DNA of 64,000 nucleotides from Streptomyces varsoviensis (GCF_000718635.1 NZ_JOBF01000003.1:744001-808000), one strand, 5' to 3'; shown: positions 55,845 through 64,000, numbered from the stretch's first letter. Translations and numbers: made by a program. Notes: generated by a model not told the origin, from the letters alone.

Positions 55845-56438
55845 CTACCCCAGGTGGCCGGTGTCGTTCCAGCGCTCGATCGCCGGTTCGCCGTAGGCCC
55901 AGCCGAGGATGGAGAGGGAGGTCGGGTCGAGGCGGATACGGGCGGCGAAGGAGGGCTCCAGGCCGAGCCAGCGGGCGCCGAGTACGCGCAGCAGGTGGCC
56001 GTGGGCGAAGACGAGGACGTCGCGGTCGGCGGAGCGGGCCCAGGCGATGACCTCGTCGGCGCGGGCGGCGATCTCCGCCAGGGTCTCCCCCTCGGGGACG
56101 CCGTCGCGCCATATGAGCCAGTCGGGGCGGACGGCCTTGATCTCGGCCGGGGTCATGCCCTCGTACGCGCCGTAGTCGAACTCCATGAGCGCGTCCCAGT
56201 CCTGGGCGCGGTCGCCGAAGCCGGCGATCTCGCAGGTCTCCTTGGCGCGGGCCAGGGGGCTCGTACGGACCTCGACGCCCGGGAGTTCGTTCCATGGCTC
56301 GTGGCGCAGCCGTTCGCCGAGGAGTTTGGCGCCGTGCCGGCCCTCGTCGAGGAGGGGGATGTCCGTGCGGCCGGTGTGTTTGCCGGACAGCGACCACTGC
56401 GTCTGTCCGTGCCGGGCCAGCAGGATGCGCGGTGCCAT
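55845..56438 (-). CDS. Histidine phosphatase family protein
   Basis: A 197-residue single-domain phosphoglycerate-mutase-like phosphatase. The catalytic His lies in [11 protein letters not shown] at the N-terminus, the second motif is [18 protein letters not shown], the proton donor Glu is in [14 protein letters not shown], and the last His is in [18 protein letters not shown]. Actinobacterial members act on varied small phosphates, for example acid phosphatases and sugar phosphatases. ATG 56438 has GAGAGG 9 bases upstream. It converges on the NsdA-like gene and is divergent from the PAP2 gene. Confidence 0.9.
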   Translation of the reverse strand: MAPRILLARHGQTQWSLSGKHTGRTDIPLLDEGRHGAKLLGERLRHEPWNELPGVEVRTSPLARAKETCEIAGFGDRAQDWDALMEFDYGAYEGMTPAEIKAVRPDWLIWRDGVPEGETLAEIAARADEVIAWARSADRDVLVFAHGHLLRVLGARWLGLEPSFAARIRLDPTSLSILGWAYGEPAIERWNDTGHLG

Positions 56439-56775
56439 GTGAGGGGCCTCTCGATCGATCTGGGCGGGTGGTGCGGCGGCCGCTTCCGCCGTCACGTCAG
56501 CGAATATTTCGCTGCTTTTCCCGACAGATGCGATCTCTCCGCCTTCCATCATCCTCCGCGCCCTCCAGCATGGCGCACCGGCCGAGTGAGGCAACCGCGG
56601 GGCCATCGCGGGCGTCTCCCAACTCACATGTGCCCCACGCGTTACAGCCGAGGGCATAACCGCAGGCGAACGCCGTGTTGACAGGAACTCGAAGGGCGGT
56701 GTGCGACGCATTCCGCGTACACCGTACGGTTGCTTGCGCGCTTGTCAGGCCGCCAGAACACAGGAGAGCGTCGCG

Positions 56776-57723
56776 ATGTCCCATACACCCGCCCTTGGGA
56801 AGCGGCCTCGCTGGTGGACCGAGTTGCCCCTCATAGCCGTGGTGTACGTGCTGTACTCCGCGGGCCGGCTGCTCGCCCGGGGCGAGGTGAGCGACGCCGT
56901 CGACCACGGGCTGTCGATCCTCCATATAGAGAAAGTTCTGCGGATAAACCTGGAACATCCGCTCAATCGGTTCTTCACCCACCACGCCCTGTTCGGCATA
57001 CCCGCCGACTTCGCGTACGCCTCGCTCCACTACCTCGTCACCCCGGCGATCCTCATCTGGGTCTTCAAGTGCCGCCCGGCGAACTACAGCTTCCTGCGCG
57101 CCTGGCTGATGATCGCCACCCTCATCGGCCTCGTCGGCTTCACCCTCCTGCCCACGAGCCCGCCCCGGCTCCTGGAGGCGAGCCAGGGGTTCATCGACAC
57201 GATGGCGCAGTACGGGTCGTACGGCTGGTGGGGCGCGGACGCCAGCGCGCCGCGCGGCCTCGGGGGGCTCACCAACCAGTACGCGGCCATGCCGAGCCTC
57301 CATGTGGGGTGGGCCCTGTGGTGCGGGGTCGTGCTGTGGCGCTACGGGCGCGGGCGCTGGGCGCGGATCGCCGGCGTCGCCTACCCGCTGGGCATCGCGA
57401 TCGTCGTGATGGGCACCGCCAACCACTACCTCCTCGACGCCGTCGCCGGCGCGGCCGTGATGGGCGTGGGACTGCTGCTGGCCCGGCCCGCGCTGCGGCT
57501 CACCGAACGGATTCGCAGCCGCTTCGCCCGTACCGCCCGCCCCGTCGCACCCACCGCTTCACACACCGTCCCACCTGGCGAAACACGGCCGGCCGGGGCC
57601 GTTGTCAGTGGTGGATGCGAGACTTCGGCAGGTGAACGGTTCCCCCGACAGGCGACCCGCGGCGACGCCGCCGACAGCCGCGGCGACGCTCGCGCCGACA
57701 GCGCTGCGACAGCGGCTCGCTGA
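56776..57723 (+). CDS. PAP2/Aur1-type membrane phosphatase or phosphotransferase
   Basis: A 315-residue integral membrane protein with about six helices (LPLIAVVYVLYSAGRLL, LHYLVTPAILIWVF, AWLMIATLIGLVGFTLL, then three more). The phosphatase motifs are LPTSPPRLL, MPSLHVGWALW and GTANHYLLDAVAGA, the last holding the catalytic His and Asp as in Aur1/inositolphosphoceramide-synthase-type PAP2 proteins. The C-terminal 70 residues are polar and disordered-looking and overlap the start of the nuclease gene. ATG 56776 has GGAGAG upstream. It probably dephosphorylates or transfers a lipid phosphate at the membrane; substrate unknown. Confidence 0.85.
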   Translation: MSHTPALGKRPRWWTELPLIAVVYVLYSAGRLLARGEVSDAVDHGLSILHIEKVLRINLEHPLNRFFTHHALFGIPADFAYASLHYLVTPAILIWVFKCRPANYSFLRAWLMIATLIGLVGFTLLPTSPPRLLEASQGFIDTMAQYGSYGWWGADASAPRGLGGLTNQYAAMPSLHVGWALWCGVVLWRYGRGRWARIAGVAYPLGIAIVVMGTANHYLLDAVAGAAVMGVGLLLARPALRLTERIRSRFARTARPVAPTASHTVPPGETRPAGAVVSGGCETSAGERFPRQATRGDAADSRGDARADSAATAAR

Positions 57724-59026
57724 GCTGCGCGGGCCGGGCAGCGCCCCGCGCCCGCTCGACGCCCGCGCCCTGGCGGCGCTGGCCGCCAACCCCGGCTGCG
57801 GCCGCCGCGCGCTGCTGGACGGCGCCGGGGTCGACAAGGGCGCGCTCGCCCGCGCGCTGGGGTCGCCAGCCTCGTTCGGCCAGTCGCAGTTCGCGCTGGC
57901 GCGCGGCAATTCCTTCGAGGCCAAGGTGAAGGCCGACGGCGGCGCGGAGCTGGTCCGGCTGCTCCACGAGCGCCTGGGGGACGGCTCCCCCGCTCCCGGC
58001 CCCGGCCCGGTCGCCGCCCCCGACCTGACGGCCGCGGGCCCCGAGGGCCGCACGGCCCGTACGGAGCTGGCCCTGCGGGAGGCGACGGCCGCCGGGGAGT
58101 GGGCGTTCTTCGACCACCCCATGCTGGCCCTGTCCGTCGCCGGCTCCCCCGCCTATCTCGAACCGGACGCCATCGTGGTCCACCCCGACGGCGGCTGGAC
58201 CGTCGTCGAGATCAAGTCCTTCCCCATGGTCGACGGGTCCGCCGACGCCGCCAAGGTGGGCGCGGCGGCCCGGCAGGCGGCGGTGTACGTCCTGGCGCTC
58301 GGGGAGCTGGCGGGGCGGCACACAGACGGCGAGGAGCGGCCCGGCGGCGCGGCGCGGGCGGCGGGGGACGGGCTCGCGGACCGTACGGCGGCCAGGGGGC
58401 CGGAGGGGTCCGGAGGCGACGCCGCGGACCGTACGGCCGGCGGGGCGCAGGCACCCGGGGGCCCGCTCGCGGACCATGCGGCCGGCGCGGCCGAGCGGGT
58501 GCGGCACCGGGTGCTGCTGGTGTGCCCCAAGGACTTCTCCAACACGCCGACGGCCGAGCTCGTCGACGTCCGCAAGCAGCTCGCCACGACGCGTCGGCAG
58601 CTCTCCCGGCTGACCCGGATCGAGGCGCTGGCCGCGGCCCTCCCGGAGGGCACCACGTTCGATCTGCGGCTCTCGGAGGACGGCCGGACCGCCACCCGGC
58701 CCGTCGAGGAGCTGCTGGCGGCCGTCGAGTCCGTCGACGCGGCGTACGCGCCGGACTGCCTGGCCGTCTGCGAGCTGGCGTTCCACTGCCGGGAGCGGAC
58801 GCGGGCGGCGGGGGCGGTGGAGTCCCTGGGCCGCGGGGTCCGCGGCGAGCTGGGCGATCTCACCACCGTGGAGGCGGTGCTGGCCGCCGCCCGTGGGGAG
58901 GCGGGCGACGCCGGCGACCCCGCCGTCGAGGCGCTGCGCCGCGCGGCGGCGCTGCGTTCGGAGGCGCTGGCGGCGGCCTCGTACGGCGGCCGGCCGGTCG
59001 ATGGAGGTGCGGCGGGATGCGGCTGA
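57608..59026 (+). CDS. Cas4/Dna2-type PD-(D/E)XK nuclease with putative Fe-S cysteines
   Basis: A 472-residue protein that I read as a RecB/Cas4-family nuclease. The catalytic core is Asp187 in YLEPDAIVV followed by Glu201-x-Lys203 in WTVVEIKSFPMVDG. One cysteine lies before it (Cys64 in NPGCGRRALL) and three after it (Cys384-x3-Cys388-x5-Cys394 in PDCLAVCELAFHC), the layout that holds a 4Fe-4S cluster in Cas4, AddB and Dna2. An Ala/Gly-rich insert runs from about 245 to 295. Start codons TTG 57602, GTG 57608 and GTG 57611 are all possible; all overlap the PAP2 gene by over 100 bp. It is followed after 25 bp by the 59052 gene. Confidence 0.72.
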   Translation: MVDARLRQVNGSPDRRPAATPPTAAATLAPTALRQRLAELRGPGSAPRPLDARALAALAANPGCGRRALLDGAGVDKGALARALGSPASFGQSQFALARGNSFEAKVKADGGAELVRLLHERLGDGSPAPGPGPVAAPDLTAAGPEGRTARTELALREATAAGEWAFFDHPMLALSVAGSPAYLEPDAIVVHPDGGWTVVEIKSFPMVDGSADAAKVGAAARQAAVYVLALGELAGRHTDGEERPGGAARAAGDGLADRTAARGPEGSGGDAADRTAGGAQAPGGPLADHAAGAAERVRHRVLLVCPKDFSNTPTAELVDVRKQLATTRRQLSRLTRIEALAAALPEGTTFDLRLSEDGRTATRPVEELLAAVESVDAAYAPDCLAVCELAFHCRERTRAAGAVESLGRGVRGELGDLTTVEAVLAAARGEAGDAGDPAVEALRRAAALRSEALAAASYGGRPVDGGAAGCG

Positions 59027-59051
59027 CCTCGACGGCCCGTGAGGAGGGCAC

Positions 59052-60806
59052 ATGTCGCTGATCACCACGCTGGCGCGGATGGAGGCCGCCGGGGACGGGC
59101 ACGCGCGCCCCGGAGCGACCGTCCGGCACCGGCATCTGGCCGAGCGGCCCCTGGTGCTGGTGCCGCTGACGACGGCGGGCGAGGCGGGCGCGCCGCTGGG
59201 CGCGCTGGTGGGGACGGACCGGGAGGCGCCCCGGCTGCTGGTCGTGGCACAACCGCGCGACCGCGACCTGCGGTTCGCGTTCCTCGCCGACCTGGCCGAC
59301 GCGATGCTGCCGTACTTCGAGGCGTACGGCGACGACGTCGAGGCGGCCGAGCGCTCCGAGGCGGACCCGGAGACGGGGAAGAAAGTGAAAGTCGAGGTCG
59401 AGCTGTGCGCGGACGCGCCGCAGCTTCTTGTGCCGAGCGCGGCGGGCGTGGAGTACGTACGGCTGCTCGGCCGGTCCATGCGGTTCCGGCGGACCGCCGA
59501 ACAGGACCCCGACACGCCCTACCCCGCTCCCCCGCGCGTGCCGCTGCTCGGCCGCTGGCTGACGCACATAGGGGAGCGCGCCCGGGTGCCCGGCTCGTCG
59601 CTGCTGCTGGCCATGACGCAGGTGCTGGCGCGGCACTGGACGACCGGCCAGAGCAACCTGGAGGACCAGCATCTGGGGGCGCTGCTCGCCTGGATAGACC
59701 CTCCCCCGGGGACGACGGGCGCGGAGGCGGCGCTGCGGGCGGAGCTGGCGCGCGGGGCGGACGGCCTGCTGACCACGCCGCCCGCCGGCCCCGCCACCGA
59801 CCCGGCCTTCGACAACAGGCGGCTCGCCCCGGCCATCGCGCGCTACGACGCGGCCCGCGCGGAGGTGCTGGACGCGGCGCGCGGCCGGTTCGAGGGCGAC
59901 CCGGGGGCCGGCACGGTGCCTCCCGAGGCGAGCGGCGCCGGGTCGGCGCGGGCCCGGCAGCACGCCGCGCACGAGGCGCTGCGCGCCGCCGAGCGCGAGG
60001 TGCGCGAGCTGGTGGCGTCCCAACTGCGGCCCACCTGGGACGCCGTGTGGCACGGGGTCGATCTGCTCCGCGCGCTGCCCGAGGGCGGCCGGGTCGCCGA
60101 CCGCTGGAAGCGCGACCGCTGGTCGTACACGGCCCACCGGGACCGCGTACGGGCCGGGGAGCCGCCGCAGCCCAAGCGGGACGACGCGGTGACGGCGGCG
60201 CAGAAGCTGTCGGCGCGGGAGACGGCGCAGGCGCAGTTGGACGCGCAGGAGGCGCTGGACGATCCGCTGGTGATGGCGGGGCGGCGGCTGGCCGGTGAGG
60301 CGTTCGCGGGCGAGGTGTCCGAGGTGCTGATGACGTACACGGAGGCGAAGGTTCCGCGCCCGCGGCCGCTGCTGACGATCCGGACGGAGGACCGCCCGTA
60401 TCTGGAGGAGCACGCCAAGGTCTACCGGGCGCTGGCCGACGGCAGGACGCAGACCGGCGAGTTCGTGGCGTACGAGCCGGGGGCGCTGGTCGTGCGCGTG
60501 ACCGGCGGCATGGGGCGCGGCAAGACCCCCGAGCCGGGGTCGGTGCCGGACAAGGGGGACCGCGTGTGCTGGACGCTCTTCGAGCACGCGCCGCGCGGCG
60601 GGCCGGAGTTGCCGGACCCGGAGCACACGCCGTGGACGCACGGCGGCCCGCCGGTCGCCTCCGGCGCGGGTGCCGGGGGCGCGGACACCGGGGACTCGGG
60701 CCCCGCGCCCGTACGCGCCTTCGAGCCCGCCGCGGCCGCCGTCGCCCCTGTGGCGGCCCTCGCCGCCGATCAGCCCGACCCCGTGACCTCGGAGGACTTC
60801 CTGTGA
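59052..60806 (+). CDS. Unrecognised 584-residue protein between nuclease and helicase genes
   Basis: A 584-residue soluble protein that I cannot assign. An N-terminal part (about 1-200) is rich in beta strands (RPLVLVPLTTAG, PRLLVVAQPRDRDLRFAFLADLADAM). A long helical centre (about 235-400) contains KWKRDRWSYTAHRDRVRAGE-like charged segments and WDAVWHGVDLLRALPEG. A small domain at 430-510 (RTQTGEFVAYEPGALVVRV) resembles the OB-like 1B domain that UPF1-family helicases carry, and an acidic/Ala tail ends the chain. The tight setting (25 bp after the nuclease, GTGA overlap with the helicase) makes it a likely structural or DNA-binding partner of both. GAGGAGGG precedes ATG 59052. Confidence 0.7.
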   Translation: MSLITTLARMEAAGDGHARPGATVRHRHLAERPLVLVPLTTAGEAGAPLGALVGTDREAPRLLVVAQPRDRDLRFAFLADLADAMLPYFEAYGDDVEAAERSEADPETGKKVKVEVELCADAPQLLVPSAAGVEYVRLLGRSMRFRRTAEQDPDTPYPAPPRVPLLGRWLTHIGERARVPGSSLLLAMTQVLARHWTTGQSNLEDQHLGALLAWIDPPPGTTGAEAALRAELARGADGLLTTPPAGPATDPAFDNRRLAPAIARYDAARAEVLDAARGRFEGDPGAGTVPPEASGAGSARARQHAAHEALRAAEREVRELVASQLRPTWDAVWHGVDLLRALPEGGRVADRWKRDRWSYTAHRDRVRAGEPPQPKRDDAVTAAQKLSARETAQAQLDAQEALDDPLVMAGRRLAGEAFAGEVSEVLMTYTEAKVPRPRPLLTIRTEDRPYLEEHAKVYRALADGRTQTGEFVAYEPGALVVRVTGGMGRGKTPEPGSVPDKGDRVCWTLFEHAPRGGPELPDPEHTPWTHGGPPVASGAGAGGADTGDSGPAPVRAFEPAAAAVAPVAALAADQPDPVTSEDFL

Positions 60807-62155
60807 CCGGTTCCCGTGTCGCGTTCGACCCCGGGGCCGCGGCCGGGGCGGCGACGGACGCGATCCTGCACGACACGCTGCACGGCCCGCACCGCGGCGT
60901 GGTCGTCGACTCGCCGCCCGGCGCGGGCAAGTCCACGCTCGTCGTACGGGCCGCCCGCGAACTGGCCGCCGCCGGGCGCCCGCTGATGATCGTCGCGCAG
61001 ACCAACGCCCAGGTGGACGACCTGGTCGACCGGCTCGCGAGCCAGGACCCGGAGCTCCCGGTGGGCCGGCTGCACAGCAACGAGCCGCAGCCGTACGACC
61101 CGGCCCTGGACGCGTACCCCTCCGTCGTGAAGTCCTCGAAGGCCGCGTCCCTCGCCGGGCTCGACATCGTGATCTCGACGGCCGCCAAGTGGGCGCACAC
61201 CAAGGGCGTCGAGCCGTGGCGGCACGCGATCGTCGACGAGGCGTACCAGATGCGCTCGGACGCGCTGCTGGCCGTGGCCGGGCTCTTCGAGCGGGCGCTG
61301 TTCGTGGGCGACCCCGGCCAGTTGGACCCGTTCAGCGTGGTGGGCGGCGACGGCACGGGCCAGTGGGCGGGGCTGTCGTACGACCCGTCCGCGAGCGCCG
61401 TCTCCACGCTGCTGGCCCACAACCCCGACCTCCCCCAGCACCGGCTCCCCGTCTCCTGGCGGCTGCCCGCCTCGGCCGCGCCGCTGGTCTCGGGCGCGTT
61501 CTACCCGTACACGCCCTTCCGCAGCGGTACGGGCCCCGGCGAGCGGCGGCTCTCCTTCGGCGGGCGCTCCGACGGCTCGGGGCCGGACCGGGTGCTGGAC
61601 GAGGCCGCAGAATCGGGGTGGGGGCTGCTGGAACTGCCCGCCCGCAGCACCCCGCGCACCGACCCGGAGGCCGTACGGGCCGTGGCGCTGGTCATCCGGC
61701 GGCTGCTGGACCGCGGCGCGGCGGCGGTCAGCGAGCGGTCGCCGGACCCGGTGCCGCTGACCCCCGACCGGCTGGCCGTGGGCACCGCCCACCGCGACCA
61801 GGCCGCCGCCGTACGGGCCGCGCTGGCCGAACTGGGCGTGACCGGCGTGGCGGTGGACACGGCGAACCGGCTCCAGGGCCGGGAGTTCGACGTGACGGTG
61901 ATGCTGCACCCGCTCTCCGGCCGCCCCGACGCCACGGCGTTCCACTTGGAGACCGGCCGGCTGTGCGTCCTCGCCTCCCGCCACCGGCACGCGTGCATCG
62001 TCGTCTGCCGCGCCGGCGTCGCCGAACTCCTCGACGACCACCCATCGGCGGAACCGGTGCAATTGGGCGTGGCCGTCAAGTTCCCCGACGGCTGGGAAGC
62101 GATGTGCGCCACCTGGGACCACTGGTCCAACCACCGCGTCCCCTGGCGCCCGTGA
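60803..62155 (+). CDS. UPF1/Dna2-type superfamily 1 helicase
   Basis: A 450-residue SF1 helicase with all core motifs: Walker A SPPGAGKST at 37-45, QTNAQVDDLVDRL (motif Ia region), Walker B with Asp145-Glu146 in IVDEAYQ, motif III GDPGQLDPF at 169-177, motif V DTANRLQGREFDVTV around Gln358, and motif VI-like VLASRHRHACIVV. DEAxQ and GDPxQLxP are typical of the UPF1/Dna2 branch (SF1B, usually 5'-3'). It is compact: no accessory 1B domain is visible, perhaps because that is supplied by the 584-residue partner. The GTG start overlaps that gene's stop by 4 bp. Confidence 0.85.
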   Translation: MTGSRVAFDPGAAAGAATDAILHDTLHGPHRGVVVDSPPGAGKSTLVVRAARELAAAGRPLMIVAQTNAQVDDLVDRLASQDPELPVGRLHSNEPQPYDPALDAYPSVVKSSKAASLAGLDIVISTAAKWAHTKGVEPWRHAIVDEAYQMRSDALLAVAGLFERALFVGDPGQLDPFSVVGGDGTGQWAGLSYDPSASAVSTLLAHNPDLPQHRLPVSWRLPASAAPLVSGAFYPYTPFRSGTGPGERRLSFGGRSDGSGPDRVLDEAAESGWGLLELPARSTPRTDPEAVRAVALVIRRLLDRGAAAVSERSPDPVPLTPDRLAVGTAHRDQAAAVRAALAELGVTGVAVDTANRLQGREFDVTVMLHPLSGRPDATAFHLETGRLCVLASRHRHACIVVCRAGVAELLDDHPSAEPVQLGVAVKFPDGWEAMCATWDHWSNHRVPWRP

Positions 62156-62483
62156 GCGGGCCACCCGGGGCGCGCCCCGGCAGCTCCGTGCGCGGCGCAC
62201 GGGGCCCCCTGCCGGGACGCCGGCCCCGCGAACGCCCCGAGACCGCGCGCCTCCGACGGGGCCACCACGCTCCCGGGTGGCCGGGCGCGTGCCCCGTCCG
62301 CTCCACGCTGCCTCCGGCGGGACCGGCACGCCCGTACGCGGTGGTCGTACGAACGGAACGTCCGGCTCCCCGGGGGCCCGGGCGGGCCGGTCCGGTGGCG
62401 TGAACAGGGCGGCCCGTTGATCCGGGGCGCACTTGCGCGGGGCGGGACAATGGAACGCGGCACACGATCCTGGAGGTAGGCAC
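62156..62483. other. Gene-free stretch after the helicase, with hairpins
   Basis: 328 bp without a gene. It carries the two GC palindromes noted at 62165-62202. Nothing else is recognised before the ribosome site of the next gene. Confidence 0.45.
62165..62202 (+). terminator. Two adjacent GC palindromes after the helicase gene
   Basis: CCGGGGCGCGCCCCGG (62165-62180) is a perfect palindrome 10 bp after the helicase stop, and CCGTGCGC/GCGCACGG (62186-62202) forms a second hairpin. Together they probably end the operon. Confidence 0.5.
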
Positions 62484-62852
62484 ATGTCCGAGCCGCAGTC
62501 GGCAGGCGAAGCGCGCGAGGCCGCACCGCGGCGCATGAAGCCCGCGCCCCTGCTCTTCGAGCCGCCGGAGACGGTGGCGGAGGCCGAGCACTTCTTCGAC
62601 CTCGAATCGATCGAAGACCCGCGCGAGCTGCTCTCCCGCGCCACGGAGCTGACGCTGGCGTTTCGCGCGGCCGCGGACCGGGCCACGGAGTTCCAGGCGA
62701 TGGCCGCCGCGCTCCTCGCCGACCCCAAGCGCTTCGACCGCCTCTCCGCCTCCGCGATCGGCGAGCGCGCCGACTGGACCGAGGACTACGCCAAGAAAAT
62801 GATCGAGTTCGGCCGCAGCCTCCTCCCCGACCCCACCCAGCCCCCCACCTGA
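62484..62852 (+). CDS. Small helical protein, unknown function
   Basis: A 122-residue, mostly helical soluble protein (FEPPETVAEAEHFFDLESIED, ELLSRATELTLAFRAAADRAT, AMAAALLADPKRFDRLSASA). No catalytic motif. TGGAGG is 7 bases before ATG 62484. It lies 328 bp after the helicase on the same strand, beyond two hairpins, so it probably has its own promoter, but its frequent presence beside the helicase in related genomes would be worth checking. I recognise it only as a conserved Streptomyces hypothetical. Confidence 0.7.
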   Translation: MSEPQSAGEAREAAPRRMKPAPLLFEPPETVAEAEHFFDLESIEDPRELLSRATELTLAFRAAADRATEFQAMAAALLADPKRFDRLSASAIGERADWTEDYAKKMIEFGRSLLPDPTQPPT

Positions 62853-63017
62853 CCCGGGCCGTCACCCCCGGGGGGCACCCCCGTTTCGGCCCATGATCGG
62901 GCGATCATGGGCCGTTGGCATATGCGGGGGCGGACGGTACTGCACTGGGGGGTGTCGCGTCCTCGTTTCTGGCAATTCGCAGAAACGGAACTCCATGTAC
63001 CGGTAAACCTGTCGGGC

Positions 63018-63683
63018 ATGAGCACCTGGTCCAGCGAACCCACCCCCGTCCGCCCCATCCGCTCTCAGGCCGCCGGGCGGCCGCACTGGTCGCAGCGGCG
63101 GCAGCCGCGGCAGGCTCGTCATACGGCCGCCTATGTCACCCTCGCCGGGGCGGACTGGCTGGCGTCGGCCAGTCCGTTTCCGCGCAGCGTGCACGCGCTC
63201 TGGGCCGCCGATCCGGCCGCGTCCGTCGTGCTGCCGTGCGGCACGGCCTTCGACGTGGTCAGCGTGCCGGCGCTGTTCGGCCGGCGGCTCGCCGATCAGC
63301 TCTGGTCGAACGGGCCCGGCTCGGGGCCCGTCGCCGCGCAGCGCGGGCGCATCCTGCTCTTCGCCTCCGTCGGCACGGCGCAGCGGCTGCCGGCGCTGCT
63401 GGACTGGGAGGAGTGGCGCGCGCTGGTGCCGCCGCCGCTGTGCCACGGCAAGGGGGACGAGGTGGCGGTGCCGCCGACGCTCCCGGTCGACCTCCTCGAC
63501 TCCCCGGAGGCCGACACGAAGCCCGGCCCGCCCTCCCGCTGGCTGGTCGCGCCCGATCTGCGGCACCCCTGGCTGCCGGGGCCCGAGGTGCTGCTGTGGG
63601 GGTGCATACGGGCGGCGCGCACGGGCCTGGCCGTCCCCGCCGACACGCCCGCGACCAGCCAACACGCGCTCAGCCCGAGCTGA
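63018..63683 (+). CDS. Small protein related to Prim-Pol-like Streptomyces proteins
   Basis: A 221-residue protein. The central part contains VVLPCGTAFDVVSVPALFGRRL, then GSGPVAAQRGRILLFASVGT, then RWLVAPDLRHPWLPGPEVLLWG. The order DVVSVPA, GPV, LLF echoes the small protein at 53553 and the C-terminal portion of Streptomyces bifunctional primase/polymerase-like proteins. No primase catalytic residues are evident. ATG 63018 is preferred because codon third positions become GC-rich only after it, although no ribosome site is visible. tRNA-Lys follows 56 bp downstream. Confidence 0.55.
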   Translation: MSTWSSEPTPVRPIRSQAAGRPHWSQRRQPRQARHTAAYVTLAGADWLASASPFPRSVHALWAADPAASVVLPCGTAFDVVSVPALFGRRLADQLWSNGPGSGPVAAQRGRILLFASVGTAQRLPALLDWEEWRALVPPPLCHGKGDEVAVPPTLPVDLLDSPEADTKPGPPSRWLVAPDLRHPWLPGPEVLLWGCIRAARTGLAVPADTPATSQHALSPS

Positions 63684-63739
63684 AACCCATCGATTTTCGC
63701 TTCCCCGTACGGGGGTGCTAAGGTCTTCTACGTCAGCAG

Positions 63740-63813
63740 GCGCCGCTAGCTCAGTTGGTTAGAGCAGCTGACTCTTAATCAGCGGGTCCGGGGTTCGAGT
63801 CCCTGGCGGCGCA
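63740..63813 (+). tRNA. tRNA-Lys (CTT)
   Basis: The acceptor GCGCCGC pairs perfectly with GCGGCGC, the D arm is GCTCAGTTGGTTAGAGC, the anticodon loop is ACTCTTAAT with anticodon CTT, and the T arm is GGGGTTCGAGTCCC. The discriminator is A and CCA is not encoded. Confidence 0.96.
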
Positions 63814-63820
63814 CCGACGG

Positions 63821-63856
63821 ACTGAGGGCCTCTCGCGAGAGCGAGGGGCCCTCAGT
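63821..63856 (+). terminator. Terminator hairpin after tRNA-Lys
   Basis: ACTGAGGGCC-T-CTCGC (63821-63836) pairs with GCGAG-G-GGCCCTCAGT (63841-63856) around a GAGA loop, 7 bp after the tRNA; one mismatch in a 16-bp stem. Confidence 0.8.
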
Positions 63857-63878
63857 CGTTCCCATGAACCCGCGCGCC

Positions 63879-64000
63879 TCACCTCGTGGTCACCTTCACC
63901 GTCCACGCCCCCGCCGTCGTGCGGCCCTCCACCGTCACGCGCACCCCGTTCCCGGTCCCGCCCATCCCGAAGCTGTCCCCGATGTCCAGCGGGGCGTCGG
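63879..64000 (-). CDS. C-terminal end of an unidentified protein (5' part beyond window)
   Basis: Only the last 40 codons are in the window, ending in a TGA at 63879-63881. The visible tail DIGDSFGMGGTGNGVRVTVE and then AGAWTVKVTTR looks like the last beta strands of an extracellular beta-sandwich, as at the end of secreted enzymes, but family and function cannot be told. Confidence 0.6.
   Translation of the reverse strand, partial: DAPLDIGDSFGMGGTGNGVRVTVEGRTTAGAWTVKVTTR

Overview
The window is high-GC actinobacterial chromosome, almost certainly Streptomyces or a close relative. The evidence is very GC-rich third codon positions, frequent GTG/TTG starts, and an AdpA orthologue whose gene carries a rare TTA codon. 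From memory, the gene order follows S. coelicolor from about SCO2750 to SCO2820: agmatinase, leucine-catabolic acyl-CoA genes, secreted hexosaminidase, glmS, universal stress protein, adpA, ornA, tRNA-His, cebR and bglC. All coordinates and calls come from reading the sequence; no database was searched.

Layout. 1-4.2 kb: a translationally coupled three-gene sugar/polyol operon (oxidoreductase, DUF993, TIM-barrel isomerase) facing a single isomerase gene, with a palindromic operator between them. 4.2-10.2 kb: TetR regulator, two lipoproteins, a GH3 hexosaminidase-like exoenzyme and an S37 prolyl aminopeptidase. 10.4-18.0 kb: a fused four-domain ABC exporter, an XRE regulator and a secreted GH65 enzyme. 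18.2-23.1 kb: an apparent RloA-RloB chimera, agmatinase, a phosphatase-like protein, and a two-gene unit encoding Ig-like and beta-prism proteins. 23.4-31.6 kb: a leucine/branched acyl-CoA degradation cluster with a TetR regulator and a striking inverted-repeat operator. 31.7-41.4 kb: GH20 hexosaminidase, DUF4429/SHOCT protein, glmS, universal stress protein, adpA, ornA and tRNA-His. 41.5-48.8 kb: a beta-lactam gene island (class A beta-lactamase, PBP2a-like transpeptidase, LysR regulator, second SxxK enzyme) placed between tRNA-His and cebR. 48.9-52.5 kb: cebR and bglC with both CebR boxes but no cebEFG transporter. 52.6-57.7 kb: spermidine-synthase-like protein, small hypothetical, NsdA-like TPR regulator, histidine phosphatase and PAP2 protein. 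57.6-62.9 kb: a candidate helicase-nuclease operon. 63.0-64.0 kb: small protein, tRNA-Lys and the end of an unknown gene.

The most interesting signals are these. (1) An operon pairs a Cas4/Dna2-type nuclease (PD-(D/E)XK motif plus four Fe-S-type cysteines) with a UPF1/Dna2-type SF1 helicase and an unrecognised 584-residue protein, which looks like a split bacterial counterpart of Dna2. (2) One protein joins the N-terminal half of an RloA ATPase to the C-terminal half of RloB. (3) The desferrioxamine (des) cluster is missing from its usual slot and cebEFG is missing between cebR and bglC. (4) The window carries many short tandem-repeat arrays (9 to 34 bp units), several with a CGTACGG core, both between genes and inside the ABC transporter gene.
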